In this document: positions 41,576 to 50,361 of the stretch, piece by piece
How positions within the stretch are numbered: the first letter of the stretch is position 1
Layout: every line of letters starts with the position of its first letter
DNA from: Actinomycetota bacterium
Lineage (GTDB): Bacteria > Actinomycetota > Actinomycetes > Mycobacteriales > Mycobacteriaceae
Length of the DNA: 64,000 bases
Direction: 5' to 3'
Assembly (NCBI GenBank): GCA_018268465.1
Contig: JAFDWN010000033.1
Location: 127,165-191,164, forward strand
Notes under the pieces: generated by a model
What the model saw: only the letters and a program-made list of their open reading frames with translations
What the model was told of the DNA's origin: nothing
The model's database searches: none
Position numbers and translations under genes: made by a program

Positions 41576-42709
41576 TCACCCCAGACCGTAGACGCGGCGC
41601 GCGTTGGCGTGGGCGATCAGGTCGATGACCCGGATCGCATCTGCTTCGCACCACTCGCCCGCGTCGACGAATCCCTGCAGCACATGGCGAATCCCGTTAC
41701 GCCACAGCCTCGCGCCGAGAAAGTGCAGTTCGGCGGGACCGAAGGCATCCGAGGAGTAGAGGATCTTGCGGAACGGGGCCAGCTCGAGCAGCCGGGCGAT
41801 CAGGTCGCGTGAGCGCGCACCCAGGTAGTTGAGCGCCAATCCTCCATCGAGGTAGACGTTGTTGAACGCCTGGGCCAGGTATCCGGCCTCCCGCTCGTAG
41901 GGATAGCAGTGCAACAACATGACCGGGGTCTCCCCGGACTGCCGCAGGAAGTCCAGCAGGTACATCGGATTGGCGTCGTGCATATTGCAGTCGCGGTCGC
42001 CGAAGCCGACGTGCAGTTGCAGCGGCTTACCGAGCCGCAGCGCCTGGTGCAGACCGAAGCGCAGGAGCACCCGGTCGGTGAGCCGCGCTCCCCCCGTGTC
42101 CCGCCAGCGGTCCGCCGCCGCGGCGACCTCGGCGGCCCCCGGTTCGGACAGGTCGCCGCGAAATCCCCCGCGGTAGGCGAGGATCGACTTGGTCGCGACG
42201 GCGGTGTCCGCGCGCCGATGCAGCAATTCGGTGAATTCGGCGGCGTAGTCGGCGCCGGCGTGCACGGCTTGCTCGGCGATCGTCTCGAGCCGGACCACGT
42301 CGTGCGCCCGCCCGCCCGACACCGCGGCCAGTTCACCGGGATCGGCGACCCCGTGCGCAAACCCGGTGTCCACCAGCCAGTCCGACACCCCGGCGGCCGT
42401 CAGCATCGTACGCGCGAGGTCCGCCTCGGGGTGGGCGCAGCGGCGTTGCCAGTAGGTGTCGGGGTCGGCGTGCGCGGCCAGTCCGAGCAACGGCGCACAA
42501 TGCGCGCGTACCGCAAAGCCGAGCTGAGTGTCGAAGCCGGAATCGAACGCGGCCAGCGGCTCGACGTTTCCTTCGTTGAGCGCATTCTCGAAGCCGTCCC
42601 GATCGACCGAGCGCAGCCAGCATCCGTGCACATGGTGGTCGACCAGCACCACCGCCTCGACGTGTTCGGCCAGCGCCGAGTCCGCCGCAGCGGGCACTAC
42701 AGGCTCCAC
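41576..42709 (-). CDS. Amidohydrolase-2 family protein (FluG N-domain-like)
   Basis: A 377-residue amidohydrolase. LVDHHVHGCWL near the N-terminus supplies the first metal-binding histidines. The middle has LQLHVGFGDRD and MLLHCYPYEREAGYLAQ, and the late Asp is in KILYSSDAFGPAELHFLGA. GTG 42709 lies inside the end of the glutamine-synthetase-like gene (13-base overlap), which implies translational coupling. Amidohydrolase-2 plus GS-like pairs correspond to the two halves of fungal FluG, and in bacteria may hydrolyse and form gamma-glutamyl amides. It converges on the NTF2-fold gene with a 1-base gap. Confidence 0.82.
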   Translation of the reverse strand: MEPVVPAAADSALAEHVEAVVLVDHHVHGCWLRSVDRDGFENALNEGNVEPLAAFDSGFDTQLGFAVRAHCAPLLGLAAHADPDTYWQRRCAHPEADLARTMLTAAGVSDWLVDTGFAHGVADPGELAAVSGGRAHDVVRLETIAEQAVHAGADYAAEFTELLHRRADTAVATKSILAYRGGFRGDLSEPGAAEVAAAADRWRDTGGARLTDRVLLRFGLHQALRLGKPLQLHVGFGDRDCNMHDANPMYLLDFLRQSGETPVMLLHCYPYEREAGYLAQAFNNVYLDGGLALNYLGARSRDLIARLLELAPFRKILYSSDAFGPAELHFLGARLWRNGIRHVLQGFVDAGEWCEADAIRVIDLIAHANARRVYGLG

Positions 42710-44049
42710 GCCAGCCGGAACCGGTCGGCCAGCTCGGCGTCGGGCAGATCGCCGAAATTCTCCTGCTCGTAGCCGCGCACCGCGACCACCGCGTCGACGA
42801 TCTCGTCACCGAGAATGCCGCGGATGCGTGCCGATCCGTCGAGGGCGGCCAGGACGGCGGCCTGGTCGGTGGGCAGCAGGGTGATCCCGTCCGCGTCGCG
42901 CTGCGCCTGGGTGAGGGTGGCGGGATCGACCTGCGTCTCCGGTGGCAGCGGGAGTCCGCGTTCGACTCCGTCGAGTGCCAGCCCGAGGATGGCCGCCGAC
43001 GCGAGGTACGGATTGGCCGACGGGTCGACGATCTTGACCTCCACGTTGGCGCCGCGCGGATTGGCGGGGCCGCCGTCGAGGAATCGCACCGCGGCTTCCC
43101 GGTTTTCGCGCCCCCAGCAGACGTATGCACCCGACCAGTGTCCCGGCTGCATCCGCAGCCCGGACACCACGGAGCCGCACAGCACACCCTGCGCCTCGGC
43201 CAGCCCGGCGACCAGACCGGCCACCGCGGACGCACCGTCGGGGGTCATCCCCCGCGACCCCGATCCTCCTGCGAACAGCGGGATGTCGTGCCGCGCCAGG
43301 GAGAAGTGTTGATGCGCGCCGGAACCGACCGCACCGGCGAACGGCACGGGCGACAGGCTGACCCGCGCGCCCTGGCGCCGGGCCACCCTGCTGACGATGA
43401 TCCGCAACAGCACCAGCTGGTCGGCAGCAGCGACCGGGGATAGCGGGGCGACCGAGATCTCGAACTGGTTGACCCCGTACTCGGGGTGGAACTGCTCGAT
43501 GGCAATGCCCGAACTCGTTGCGGCGTCGGTGACTTCACGGACGAAGGCTTCGTGTTCGAGCACGCCGGCCAGCCCGTACTGCGCCCACGCGTGCGACGGC
43601 AGTCGGCCGCCGTCGGGCGCGACGAGCACGAATTCCAGTTCATGTCCGACCAGCGCGTCGATGCCCGCGGCGGCGAGCCGGTCTTCGATGCGACGCAGCG
43701 CGCCGCGCGCACAGCGCGGATCCGAAGCGCCGTCCTGGTCGAAGAATCCGCCGGGCGCCCAGGCCAGCCCGTCGCCCAGGATGCGCAGCGCATCGAGGTC
43801 GATGCGGATCCGCTGGTCGCCGACCACCCCGGTGTCCTCGCCGAACACGATTCCGGCCTGATCGATGGCGAACACGTGCCAGACCGGGCTGGCGCCCAGA
43901 CCGGGGTCGGCGAACGCACCCATCCGCCGCAGCGGCACGGTTTTGGCGTGGGTCAGCCCGGCACTGTTCACCACGCTGCCGATCAGTGTTGCGACACCGT
44001 CGGACTCGAGTTGTGCGATGGCCGCCGCGGCAAGGGGTGTGGCTGACAT
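42697..44049 (-). CDS. Glutamine-synthetase-like gamma-glutamyl ligase
   Basis: A 450-residue GS-fold enzyme. Landmarks are HELEFVLVAPDG and EYGVNQFEISVAP (metal-binding Glu), GSGAHQHFSL (ATP/metal His) and NVEVKIVDPSANPYLA near the C-terminus, where housekeeping GlnA has an Arg-containing segment. The adenylylation Tyr loop of GlnA-I is not evident. It is therefore a GlnA-like ligase that may join glutamate to an amine other than ammonia. ATG 44049 was chosen because CAGAAT lies seven bases upstream (leaderless); ATG 44058 lies inside that -10. It overlaps the amidohydrolase gene downstream. Confidence 0.84.
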   Translation of the reverse strand: MSATPLAAAAIAQLESDGVATLIGSVVNSAGLTHAKTVPLRRMGAFADPGLGASPVWHVFAIDQAGIVFGEDTGVVGDQRIRIDLDALRILGDGLAWAPGGFFDQDGASDPRCARGALRRIEDRLAAAGIDALVGHELEFVLVAPDGGRLPSHAWAQYGLAGVLEHEAFVREVTDAATSSGIAIEQFHPEYGVNQFEISVAPLSPVAAADQLVLLRIIVSRVARRQGARVSLSPVPFAGAVGSGAHQHFSLARHDIPLFAGGSGSRGMTPDGASAVAGLVAGLAEAQGVLCGSVVSGLRMQPGHWSGAYVCWGRENREAAVRFLDGGPANPRGANVEVKIVDPSANPYLASAAILGLALDGVERGLPLPPETQVDPATLTQAQRDADGITLLPTDQAAVLAALDGSARIRGILGDEIVDAVVAVRGYEQENFGDLPDAELADRFRLAWSL

Positions 44050-44085
44050 GCCAGCCATTCTGCCCCGGCTCGTCGCGAGCCAGGG

Positions 44086-44568
44086 CTAAAGAGTGATCCG
44101 GCAGGCCTGGCCGATGTCGAGGGTCCGCAGCATGCGGCCCATGCCGAGCCACATCGCACACGACAGCGCCAGGTCGGTGAGCAGTGCGTCGTCGAAGTGC
44201 TCACGGGCGCGCGCCCAGAAGTCGTCGTCGTCGCGCAGCCCGGTGTGGTCGGTGGCGAACCGGTGGGCGAATTCGGCGGCAATCCGTTCTGCCGGAGCGT
44301 AACCCGGCCAGGTGCGCCACTGCGAGGCGTGGTCGTAGAACTCCTCGTCGACGCCGGCGGCCGCACCGGATGAGTCGCGCGTGTTCATGCACACCACGCA
44401 CTCGTTGGCGTGGGCGATGACGATGCGGGCGGCTTCCCGCACCCGCAGCGGCAGGCGGTTCTTGGTGTAGACCGCGTGGCTGAACCCCGCCATCGCGGTG
44501 CCGATCTCCGGGGAGGTCAGCACCCAGCCGGCCACGTCGTCGTCGGGGAAGGCTCCGATTCGGCTCAT
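44086..44568 (-). CDS. AhpD/carboxymuconolactone-decarboxylase-like protein
   Basis: A 160-residue helical protein of the AhpD/CMD superfamily. The redox motif ANECVVCMNTRD has the CxxC pair typical of AhpD-type members, preceded by VREAARIVIAHA. AhpD proteins reduce peroxide-linked partners; other members are decarboxylases. The promoter carries an exact KstR motif, and TACGAT lies six bases before ATG 44568, so the mRNA is leaderless and the operator covers -29 to -42. This makes a role in steroid or lipid catabolism likely, although the reaction is unknown. It ends 36 bases before the GS-like gene start. Confidence 0.82.
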   Translation of the reverse strand: MSRIGAFPDDDVAGWVLTSPEIGTAMAGFSHAVYTKNRLPLRVREAARIVIAHANECVVCMNTRDSSGAAAGVDEEFYDHASQWRTWPGYAPAERIAAEFAHRFATDHTGLRDDDDFWARAREHFDDALLTDLALSCAMWLGMGRMLRTLDIGQACRITL

Positions 44569-44596
44569 GGCGGCATCGTACGCGCCATCACGATGA

Positions 44597-44610
44597 AGTG
44601 GAACATGTTC
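44597..44610 (-). promoter_or_regulatory. KstR-type operator upstream of the AhpD-like gene
   Basis: TGGAACATGTTCTA (plus-strand reading) matches TnnAACnnGTTnnA at all fixed positions. It abuts the stop codon of the upstream LysR gene and overlaps the predicted -35 region of the leaderless AhpD-like promoter. Confidence 0.7.
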
Positions 44611-45566
44611 TAGTTTTGCCGGGAAGGCGGTGCGCCGACCTGCGTCCCGGGCGGTAGCGGGACCGTGGGGAGGTGCTGGGCCGCAGCCTCGATGACGCCC
44701 AGGAACCAGCGCTGGGTCGCGCTGCGTCCGGGTGCGCGCCGGGTGTAGGCCGCGACCTCGACGGGTGTGATCGTCCACGGCAGTGCGAACACCCGGACCG
44801 GATGCGTGCGCGCGAGGACGCCTGCGACCCGCTCGGGGACGATAGCCACCAGCTCGCTCTGCTGCACCACGTAGGGCAGGGTCGCGAACCGTGTGACACG
44901 CACGGCGATGCGGTCGTCGAGCCCGTGCTCGTGCAGCGCCCGCCGCGGACCCGGGTGGCCGGTCGCGCCTTCGACGACGACGTGTCGCTCGCGGGCGAAC
45001 TCCTCGCTGGAAGGGGTGGCCCCGTTGAGTCGGGGATGCCCGGCGGCGACCATGCCGGCGTAACCCTCGGTGAACAACGGAGTCCGGTGCAGGCGTGGGG
45101 ATTCCAGCATCGGGCTGGCGATGATCGCGTCCACTTCACCACGGGTCAATTGGTCGGTGGCGGTGGCCACGTCGAACGCCAGGACGTGCAGGTCGGCAAG
45201 CGGCGCGCGCGTCGCCAGTTCGGCCAGCACCGATGGCAGCACGGTCACCTCACCCAGGTCGGACAGGCCGAGCGACAGCCGGGTGGGTTGCTCCGGATCG
45301 AATTCGACACTCGCCGCGAACGCGTCCTCCATCGAGGCGATGGCGGCCCGCAGGGGTGGATAGAGCCGCTCCGCCTCGGAGCTGGGCACCAGCCCGCCGG
45401 GTCCGCGCAGGAACAGCCCGTCGTGCAGCTGGCGCCTGAGCTTGCCCAGCCCGTAACTCACCGTTGGCTGGCTGACGCCGAGGATGCTCGCGGCCGCCGT
45501 GACGCTGCGCGTCTCATAGACCAGCACGAAGGTCCTGGCGAGGTTGAGATCGAGTTGCGCCACCAT
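44610..45566 (-). CDS. LysR-family regulator
   Basis: A 318-residue LTTR. The helix-turn-helix is SVTAAASILGVSQPTVSYGLGKLRRQLHDGLFLR (about 21-54), followed by a two-lobe periplasmic-binding-like effector domain (about 90-300). It is divergent from the aromatic-acid symporter/PobA genes, the standard arrangement for a substrate-responsive activator; 4-hydroxybenzoate is the likely inducer. The 127-base intergenic region contains A/T-rich half-sites (AGATTCTATATAG and GAACATCT) where an LTTR could bind, but I cannot define a T-N11-A box with confidence. Confidence 0.88.
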   Translation of the reverse strand: MVAQLDLNLARTFVLVYETRSVTAAASILGVSQPTVSYGLGKLRRQLHDGLFLRGPGGLVPSSEAERLYPPLRAAIASMEDAFAASVEFDPEQPTRLSLGLSDLGEVTVLPSVLAELATRAPLADLHVLAFDVATATDQLTRGEVDAIIASPMLESPRLHRTPLFTEGYAGMVAAGHPRLNGATPSSEEFARERHVVVEGATGHPGPRRALHEHGLDDRIAVRVTRFATLPYVVQQSELVAIVPERVAGVLARTHPVRVFALPWTITPVEVAAYTRRAPGRSATQRWFLGVIEAAAQHLPTVPLPPGTQVGAPPSRQN

Positions 45567-45693
45567 AGACAGATTCTATATAGCGCCGAAAGAACATCTA
45601 TTGGATTTCTGGACGGAGCTTTTCTAGCGTGATGACCATCACGTGAGCAGCGGCGTCGGGTCGCGGATCACCCGCTAGAAGAAGGGATACGTC

Positions 45694-46935
45694 TTGCGAA
45701 ACCTGTTGTCGTGGTCGGGTGTGCTGTGCTGGTTCACGGTGCTGCTCGACGGCTATGACCTCGTCGTGCTGGGGGCGGTCATCCCGACCCTCATCAAAGA
45801 GCAACACCTGGGCTTCACGGCCGCCAGCGCCACCTTTGCGGCCACGTTCTCGCTGGTCGGTGTGGCGGTCGGGGCAGCGCTGTCCGGCCCGCTCGCCGAT
45901 CGCTTCGGACGCCGAAAGACACTGATGGTTTCCGTTGCGATGTTCTCGGCGGCCACCGCGGTCCTGCCGACCGCGGGTTCCATCGCGATGTTCGACGTGT
46001 ATCGGCTGATCGCCGGGCTCGGCCTCGGCGCCTGCATGCCGACCGCGCTCACGCTGATGGCCGAGCACATGCCGCCGTCGCGCCGGGCGCTGGCCAGCAC
46101 GTTCACCATGACCGGCTACCACGCGGGTGCCGTGGTGACCTCCTTGATCGCCCTGGTGCTCATCCCGAACTGGCAGCCGCTGTTCTACATCGCCGGAGCC
46201 GCGGGATTCGTTCTGCTGCCTGCGATCTGGCTGAAGTTGCCCGAATCCGACGCGTATCTGCGGACCCGGTCGGCGCCCAGCCGGACTCCGCTGCGAGCCC
46301 TGGTGCAGGGCCGGTTCCTGCGGATGACGCTGGGGGTGTGGGCCGGCTCGTTCATGGGGCTGCTGCTGGTGTACGGCCTCAACACCTGGCTCCCCAAGCT
46401 GATGAACGACGCCGGGTATTCGATGTCCACGTCGCTGACCCTGTTGCTGGTCCTCAACGCCGGGGCCATCGCCGGTCTGCTCATCGCCGGCGCCGTCGCC
46501 GACCGGCGGGGCATCAAGCCCACCGTGCTGGTCTGGTTCGCGGCGGCCGCGGTCCTACTGGGTCTGCTCAGCGTGCGGATGTCCAGCAGCCTGGTGCTGG
46601 ATCTGCTCGTGTTCGTCACCGGCGTGTTCGTCTTCTCGGCCCAGGTGTTGATCTATGCCTATGTCACCCAGGCCTATCCGGCCGACGTGCGGGCAACCGC
46701 CCTCGGGCTGACGGCCTCGGTGGGCCGGCTGGGGGCGATCTTCGGGCCGACGCTGACCGGGCTGCTGATCATCGCGGGCTCGGCGTACCCGCTGGGCTTT
46801 TACTTCTTCGCAGGTGTCGCCGTCCTCGGTGCCCTGGCGCTCGCCACGGTGCCCGGAATCGAGGCAGGTGGTGGCGACGGTGAGCGTGTGGCGGCACCGG
46901 CGGATCACGCCGGCGAGAAGGGAGCGGTCGGATGA
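45694..46935 (+). CDS. pcaK: MFS aromatic acid:H+ symporter (PcaK-like)
   Basis: A 413-residue, 12-TM transporter of the AAHS family. The first helix holds the DGYDLVVLGAVIPTL signature with the substrate-linked Asp, and the loop 2-3 motif is GPLADRFGRRK. The start is TTG 45694 with AGAAGG upstream. It imports aromatic acids such as 4-hydroxybenzoate with protons. Its stop overlaps the pobA ATG by four bases (ATGA), and the divergent LysR gene probably controls both. The C-terminal 25 residues are polar and variable. Confidence 0.87.
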   Translation: MRNLLSWSGVLCWFTVLLDGYDLVVLGAVIPTLIKEQHLGFTAASATFAATFSLVGVAVGAALSGPLADRFGRRKTLMVSVAMFSAATAVLPTAGSIAMFDVYRLIAGLGLGACMPTALTLMAEHMPPSRRALASTFTMTGYHAGAVVTSLIALVLIPNWQPLFYIAGAAGFVLLPAIWLKLPESDAYLRTRSAPSRTPLRALVQGRFLRMTLGVWAGSFMGLLLVYGLNTWLPKLMNDAGYSMSTSLTLLLVLNAGAIAGLLIAGAVADRRGIKPTVLVWFAAAAVLLGLLSVRMSSSLVLDLLVFVTGVFVFSAQVLIYAYVTQAYPADVRATALGLTASVGRLGAIFGPTLTGLLIIAGSAYPLGFYFFAGVAVLGALALATVPGIEAGGGDGERVAAPADHAGEKGAVG

Positions 46936-46959
46936 CCCCGGAAGGGAGCGGTGGGATGA
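46917..46959 (+). repeat. Duplicated ribosome-binding site and start codon of pobA
   Basis: GAAGGGAGCGGTCGGATGA (46917-46935) and GAAGGGAGCGGTGGGATGA (46941-46959) are direct copies with one mismatch. Each contains a Shine-Dalgarno and an ATG; the ATGs (46932 and 46956) are in frame, eight codons apart. Confidence 0.75.
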
Positions 46960-48155
46960 GTGGACAGCGCGTAGTGGCACAGGTGCGAACCGCCGTGGCC
47001 ATCGTCGGCGCGGGCCCAGCGGGACTGATGCTGTCCCATCTTCTGCACCGGGCGGGCATCGACTCCGTCGTCGTGGACATTCGCGGCTACCAGGAGATCG
47101 CCACGACGGTGCGGGCGGGGATACTCGAGCCCGGCTCCGTCCGGATGCTCGTCGACGCCGGCGTCTCGGACCGCGTGCTGACCGACGGCGACCGCCACGA
47201 CGGCATCGTGTTGCGCTACCACGGGGACAACCACCGCATCGACTTCCAGGAGCTGGTGGGCGAGTCGGTCTGGTTGTACCCGCAGACCGACGTCTTCCTG
47301 GATCTGGCCGCCCGCCGCAGGGCCGACGGTGGCGACGTCCGCTTCGGGGTGCGCGACACGGCGGTCGACCTTGCCGGCGAGCGGCCCCGGCTGACCTTCA
47401 CCGACGCGGACGGTGTCCCGGTCTGCGTCGAGGCGGACCTGCTGGTCGGTGCCGACGGGTCCCGGTCGATGTGCAGGCACGCCTACCCACCTGGCGCCCG
47501 CGCCGAATGGTTCCGGGAGTATCCGTTCGCCTGGCTCGGTTTCTTCACCGAGGCCCCGCGGTCGCATCCCGAGCTGGTCTACACGAACTCCGACCACGGC
47601 TTCGCGTTGCTCAGCCACCGCACACCGACCGTGCAGCGGATGTATCTGCAGTGCGCGCCGACGGACACGGTGGCGGACTGGCCCGACGAGCGGTTGTGGT
47701 CGGAGCTGCGGAAACGGGTCAACGGCAACGGATTCGAGGTGCAAGAGGGGCCGATCAGCGGAAAGGCGGTACTGCAGTTCCGCTCCTTCGTCACGGCCCC
47801 GATGCGCCATCGCCGCCTGCTGCTCGCCGGCGATGCGGCCCACACCGTGCCGCCGACGGGCGCCAAGGGGCTCAACCTGGCTCTCGCCGACGTGGAGGTG
47901 CTGCACGAGGCGATCTCCGATTTCCTCGGTTCGCACGACGAGACGGTGCTCGACCGCTACACCGAGCGGGCGCTGGATCGGGTCTGGCGGGCGCAACACT
48001 TCTCGTACTGGATGACGACGATGCTGCATTCCCCGGCCGACGGGGCGGGTTTCGACCGGGCCAGGCAGCGCGCCGAGCTGGCGATGGTCAGCTCCTCGCG
48101 CAGCGGTGCGGCGTATCTCGCCGAGGGCTACACGGGCTGGCAACACCTCAAGTGA
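46932..48155 (+). CDS. pobA: 4-hydroxybenzoate 3-monooxygenase (PobA-like)
   Basis: A 407-residue class A flavoprotein monooxygenase. The FAD motif is VAIVGAGPAGLMLSHLLHRAG, the second FAD motif is LLAGDAAHTVPPTGAKGLNLALADVE and the DG motif is LLVGADGSRS. RAGILEPGSVRMLVDAGVSDRVLTDGDRHDGI and QTDVFLDLAARR match PobA. It uses NAD(P)H and O2 to convert 4-hydroxybenzoate to protocatechuate in the cytoplasm. Start 46932 overlaps the symporter stop; the duplicated start at 46956 would remove eight residues. No protocatechuate dioxygenase gene is in the window. Confidence 0.85.
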   Translation: MTPEGSGGMSGQRVVAQVRTAVAIVGAGPAGLMLSHLLHRAGIDSVVVDIRGYQEIATTVRAGILEPGSVRMLVDAGVSDRVLTDGDRHDGIVLRYHGDNHRIDFQELVGESVWLYPQTDVFLDLAARRRADGGDVRFGVRDTAVDLAGERPRLTFTDADGVPVCVEADLLVGADGSRSMCRHAYPPGARAEWFREYPFAWLGFFTEAPRSHPELVYTNSDHGFALLSHRTPTVQRMYLQCAPTDTVADWPDERLWSELRKRVNGNGFEVQEGPISGKAVLQFRSFVTAPMRHRRLLLAGDAAHTVPPTGAKGLNLALADVEVLHEAISDFLGSHDETVLDRYTERALDRVWRAQHFSYWMTTMLHSPADGAGFDRARQRAELAMVSSSRSGAAYLAEGYTGWQHLK

Positions 48156-48204
48156 GGTGCCGTCCGCGAAACGGTAGGGCTGACATGCACCGGGCCGGTC
48201 GGCA

Positions 48205-50259
48205 CTAACGTGCCGTGGTGACCTCGGCCCGGTCGTCGGACCATTCGCGCTGCACCAGCATCCGCTGGGCGATCCGCTCCAGTGCCGCCTCGACCTGCTC
48301 GTGGTCGGGCCTGCCCTCGAAGGCGCTCGACGCGGCGAGTTTGTCGGCGATCCGGCCGACCACCGCTGCCGAGACCGCGTCGACCTGCCGCAGACCCGTC
48401 TGGGTGAGCCACATCCGGTCGCCGCTGCGCAGTGCGTATCCGGACTCGGCCAGGCGCGCGAACGTCGGTTCGAGGATTTCGTGGGGTACGCGCAGCCGCT
48501 CGGCGATGTCGCCGACCCGCGCGCTGCCGAAGACCTGATTGCTGCGGTAGATCTGCAGCAGGGCCCACAGGCGGGCCACGTCGCCGTCGCATCCGGGTCC
48601 GCGGGCCAGCGTGCGCAGCCGGATGTCGGGTGAGTGGCGCATCATCCGCCCGATGGCCGTTTCCAGGAGCGCCTCGGGAGATTCGTCGGACGGCATGGCG
48701 AAGCCCTCCCCCAGGTCGACGGCGTCGGCGGTCTCCATTTCCCGCAGCGGGACCTCCTTGAGCAGCAGCGCCACCAGGAACCCGATCAGCGCGACCGGTG
48801 CCGCCCACAGGAACACCAGGCTCAGCGAGTCGGCGTACGCGGCGACAATCGGCGCGGCCATCTCCGGTGCCAGGCGGTGCAGTTCCTGCGGCGATTCGGC
48901 CGCAGCCGGCGGCGCTCCGCTGCTCATCAGTGCCGTGTCGATCCTGGCGGCGAGGAAGTTGGCGAACAGGGACCCGAAGACCGCGGCACCGAACGAACTC
49001 CCGATGGTCCGAAAGAACGTGACACCCGAGGTTGCCACGCCCAGATCGGCGAAGGATGAGGTGTTCTGCACGGTGAGGATCAGCACCTGCATGCACAATC
49101 CGATACCCGTACCCAGCACGAACAGGTACGCCGACTGCACCCACAGCGGCGTCGTGGTGTCCATCCGCGAGAGCAGCAGAAAGCCCACGAACATCGTCGC
49201 GGTACCCACGACAGGGAAGATCTTGTAGCGTCCGGTGCGGCTGACCAGCACGCCGCTGCCGATCGAGGTGAGCAGCAGGCCGCCCACCATCGGCAGGGTG
49301 CGCAGTCCCGATTCGGTGGCCGACACCCCGTCGACGAACTGCATGAAGGTCGGCAGGAACGTCAGCGCACCCAGCATCGCGAAACCGACGATGAACGAGA
49401 GCACGCAGCACACCGTGAACACCGGGCTGGCGAACAGCCGGATCGGCAGGATCGGCTCGGCGCACCGGGATTCCACCCACACGAACGCACCCAGCGCCAC
49501 CGCAGAGCCGAGGAACAGGCCGATGATCATCGGTGAGGTCCACGCGTATTGGCCGCCGCCCCAGCTGGTGGCCAGCGTCAGGCCCGCCGCACCGAGGCCG
49601 ACCAGCGCGATGCCCGCGTAGTCGATCGTCGGGCGGGCGTTGCGGGCCAGCGCCGGGATGGCGAACGCGGCCACCGCGAAGACGACCACCGCGACCGGGA
49701 CGTTGATCCAGAACGCCCAGCGCCAGCTGAGATGGTCGGTGAAGTAGCCGCCCAGCAGCGGACCCACCACGGTCGTCACGCCGAACACCGCCCCCAGCGC
49801 GCCCTGATACCGGCCGCGGTCGCGCAGCGGGATGGTCTCGCCGATCAGCGCCGTCGCCGTCACCATGATCGCGCCGCCGCCGATTCCCTGGAGGGCCCGC
49901 GACGCGACGAGGGCACCCATCGATTCGGCCAGCCCGCACAACACCGAGCCGCCCAGGAAGAACACCACCGAGGTCTGGAAGACCAGTTTGCGGCCGAACA
50001 GGTCGCCGAGCTTGCCGACGATCGCGGTGGCGATCGTGGAGGCCAGCAGATAGCTGGTGACGACCCAGGACTGGTGTCCCGCGCCGCCGAGGTCGGCGAC
50101 CACCGTCGGAAGTGCGGTGGCCACGATGGTCTGGTCCAGTGCCGCCAGCAACATGCCGAGCAGCACCGCCACGAAGATGAGGTTGCGCCGCCGCGGGCCG
50201 ATCAGCAGCGCACCCGACCGTGGATCGGCGGCGCTCTGTGTCGTTGCCGGACGGGTCAT
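48205..50259 (-). CDS. DHA2 multidrug exporter with C-terminal winged helix (Rv1877-like)
   Basis: A 684-residue protein. Residues about 25-530 form a 14-TM DHA2 drug:H+ antiporter (motif LDQTIVATALPTVVADLGG, GKLGDLFGRK, motif C-like GAVFGVTTVVGPLLGG). Residues about 560-680 are soluble and resemble a winged helix: RLWALLQIYRSNQVFGSARVGDIAERLRVPHEILEPTFARLAESGYALRSGDRMWLT. The whole chain matches M. tuberculosis Rv1877, which also neighbours bfrA. ATG 50259 was chosen for its AAAGG site; ATG 50292 adds 11 residues. The substrate is unknown. Confidence 0.88.
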   Translation of the reverse strand: MTRPATTQSAADPRSGALLIGPRRRNLIFVAVLLGMLLAALDQTIVATALPTVVADLGGAGHQSWVVTSYLLASTIATAIVGKLGDLFGRKLVFQTSVVFFLGGSVLCGLAESMGALVASRALQGIGGGAIMVTATALIGETIPLRDRGRYQGALGAVFGVTTVVGPLLGGYFTDHLSWRWAFWINVPVAVVVFAVAAFAIPALARNARPTIDYAGIALVGLGAAGLTLATSWGGGQYAWTSPMIIGLFLGSAVALGAFVWVESRCAEPILPIRLFASPVFTVCCVLSFIVGFAMLGALTFLPTFMQFVDGVSATESGLRTLPMVGGLLLTSIGSGVLVSRTGRYKIFPVVGTATMFVGFLLLSRMDTTTPLWVQSAYLFVLGTGIGLCMQVLILTVQNTSSFADLGVATSGVTFFRTIGSSFGAAVFGSLFANFLAARIDTALMSSGAPPAAAESPQELHRLAPEMAAPIVAAYADSLSLVFLWAAPVALIGFLVALLLKEVPLREMETADAVDLGEGFAMPSDESPEALLETAIGRMMRHSPDIRLRTLARGPGCDGDVARLWALLQIYRSNQVFGSARVGDIAERLRVPHEILEPTFARLAESGYALRSGDRMWLTQTGLRQVDAVSAAVVGRIADKLAASSAFEGRPDHEQVEAALERIAQRMLVQREWSDDRAEVTTAR

Positions 50260-50361
50260 ATCTGCCTTTCGATGCACGGAAGCTGCATCCATGATGTCGT
50301 TAGGCAGTCTAGAAAAGTTACGGCGGGCGCCGCCCTCGGGCGGGCCGGCCGTACGCGAGGG

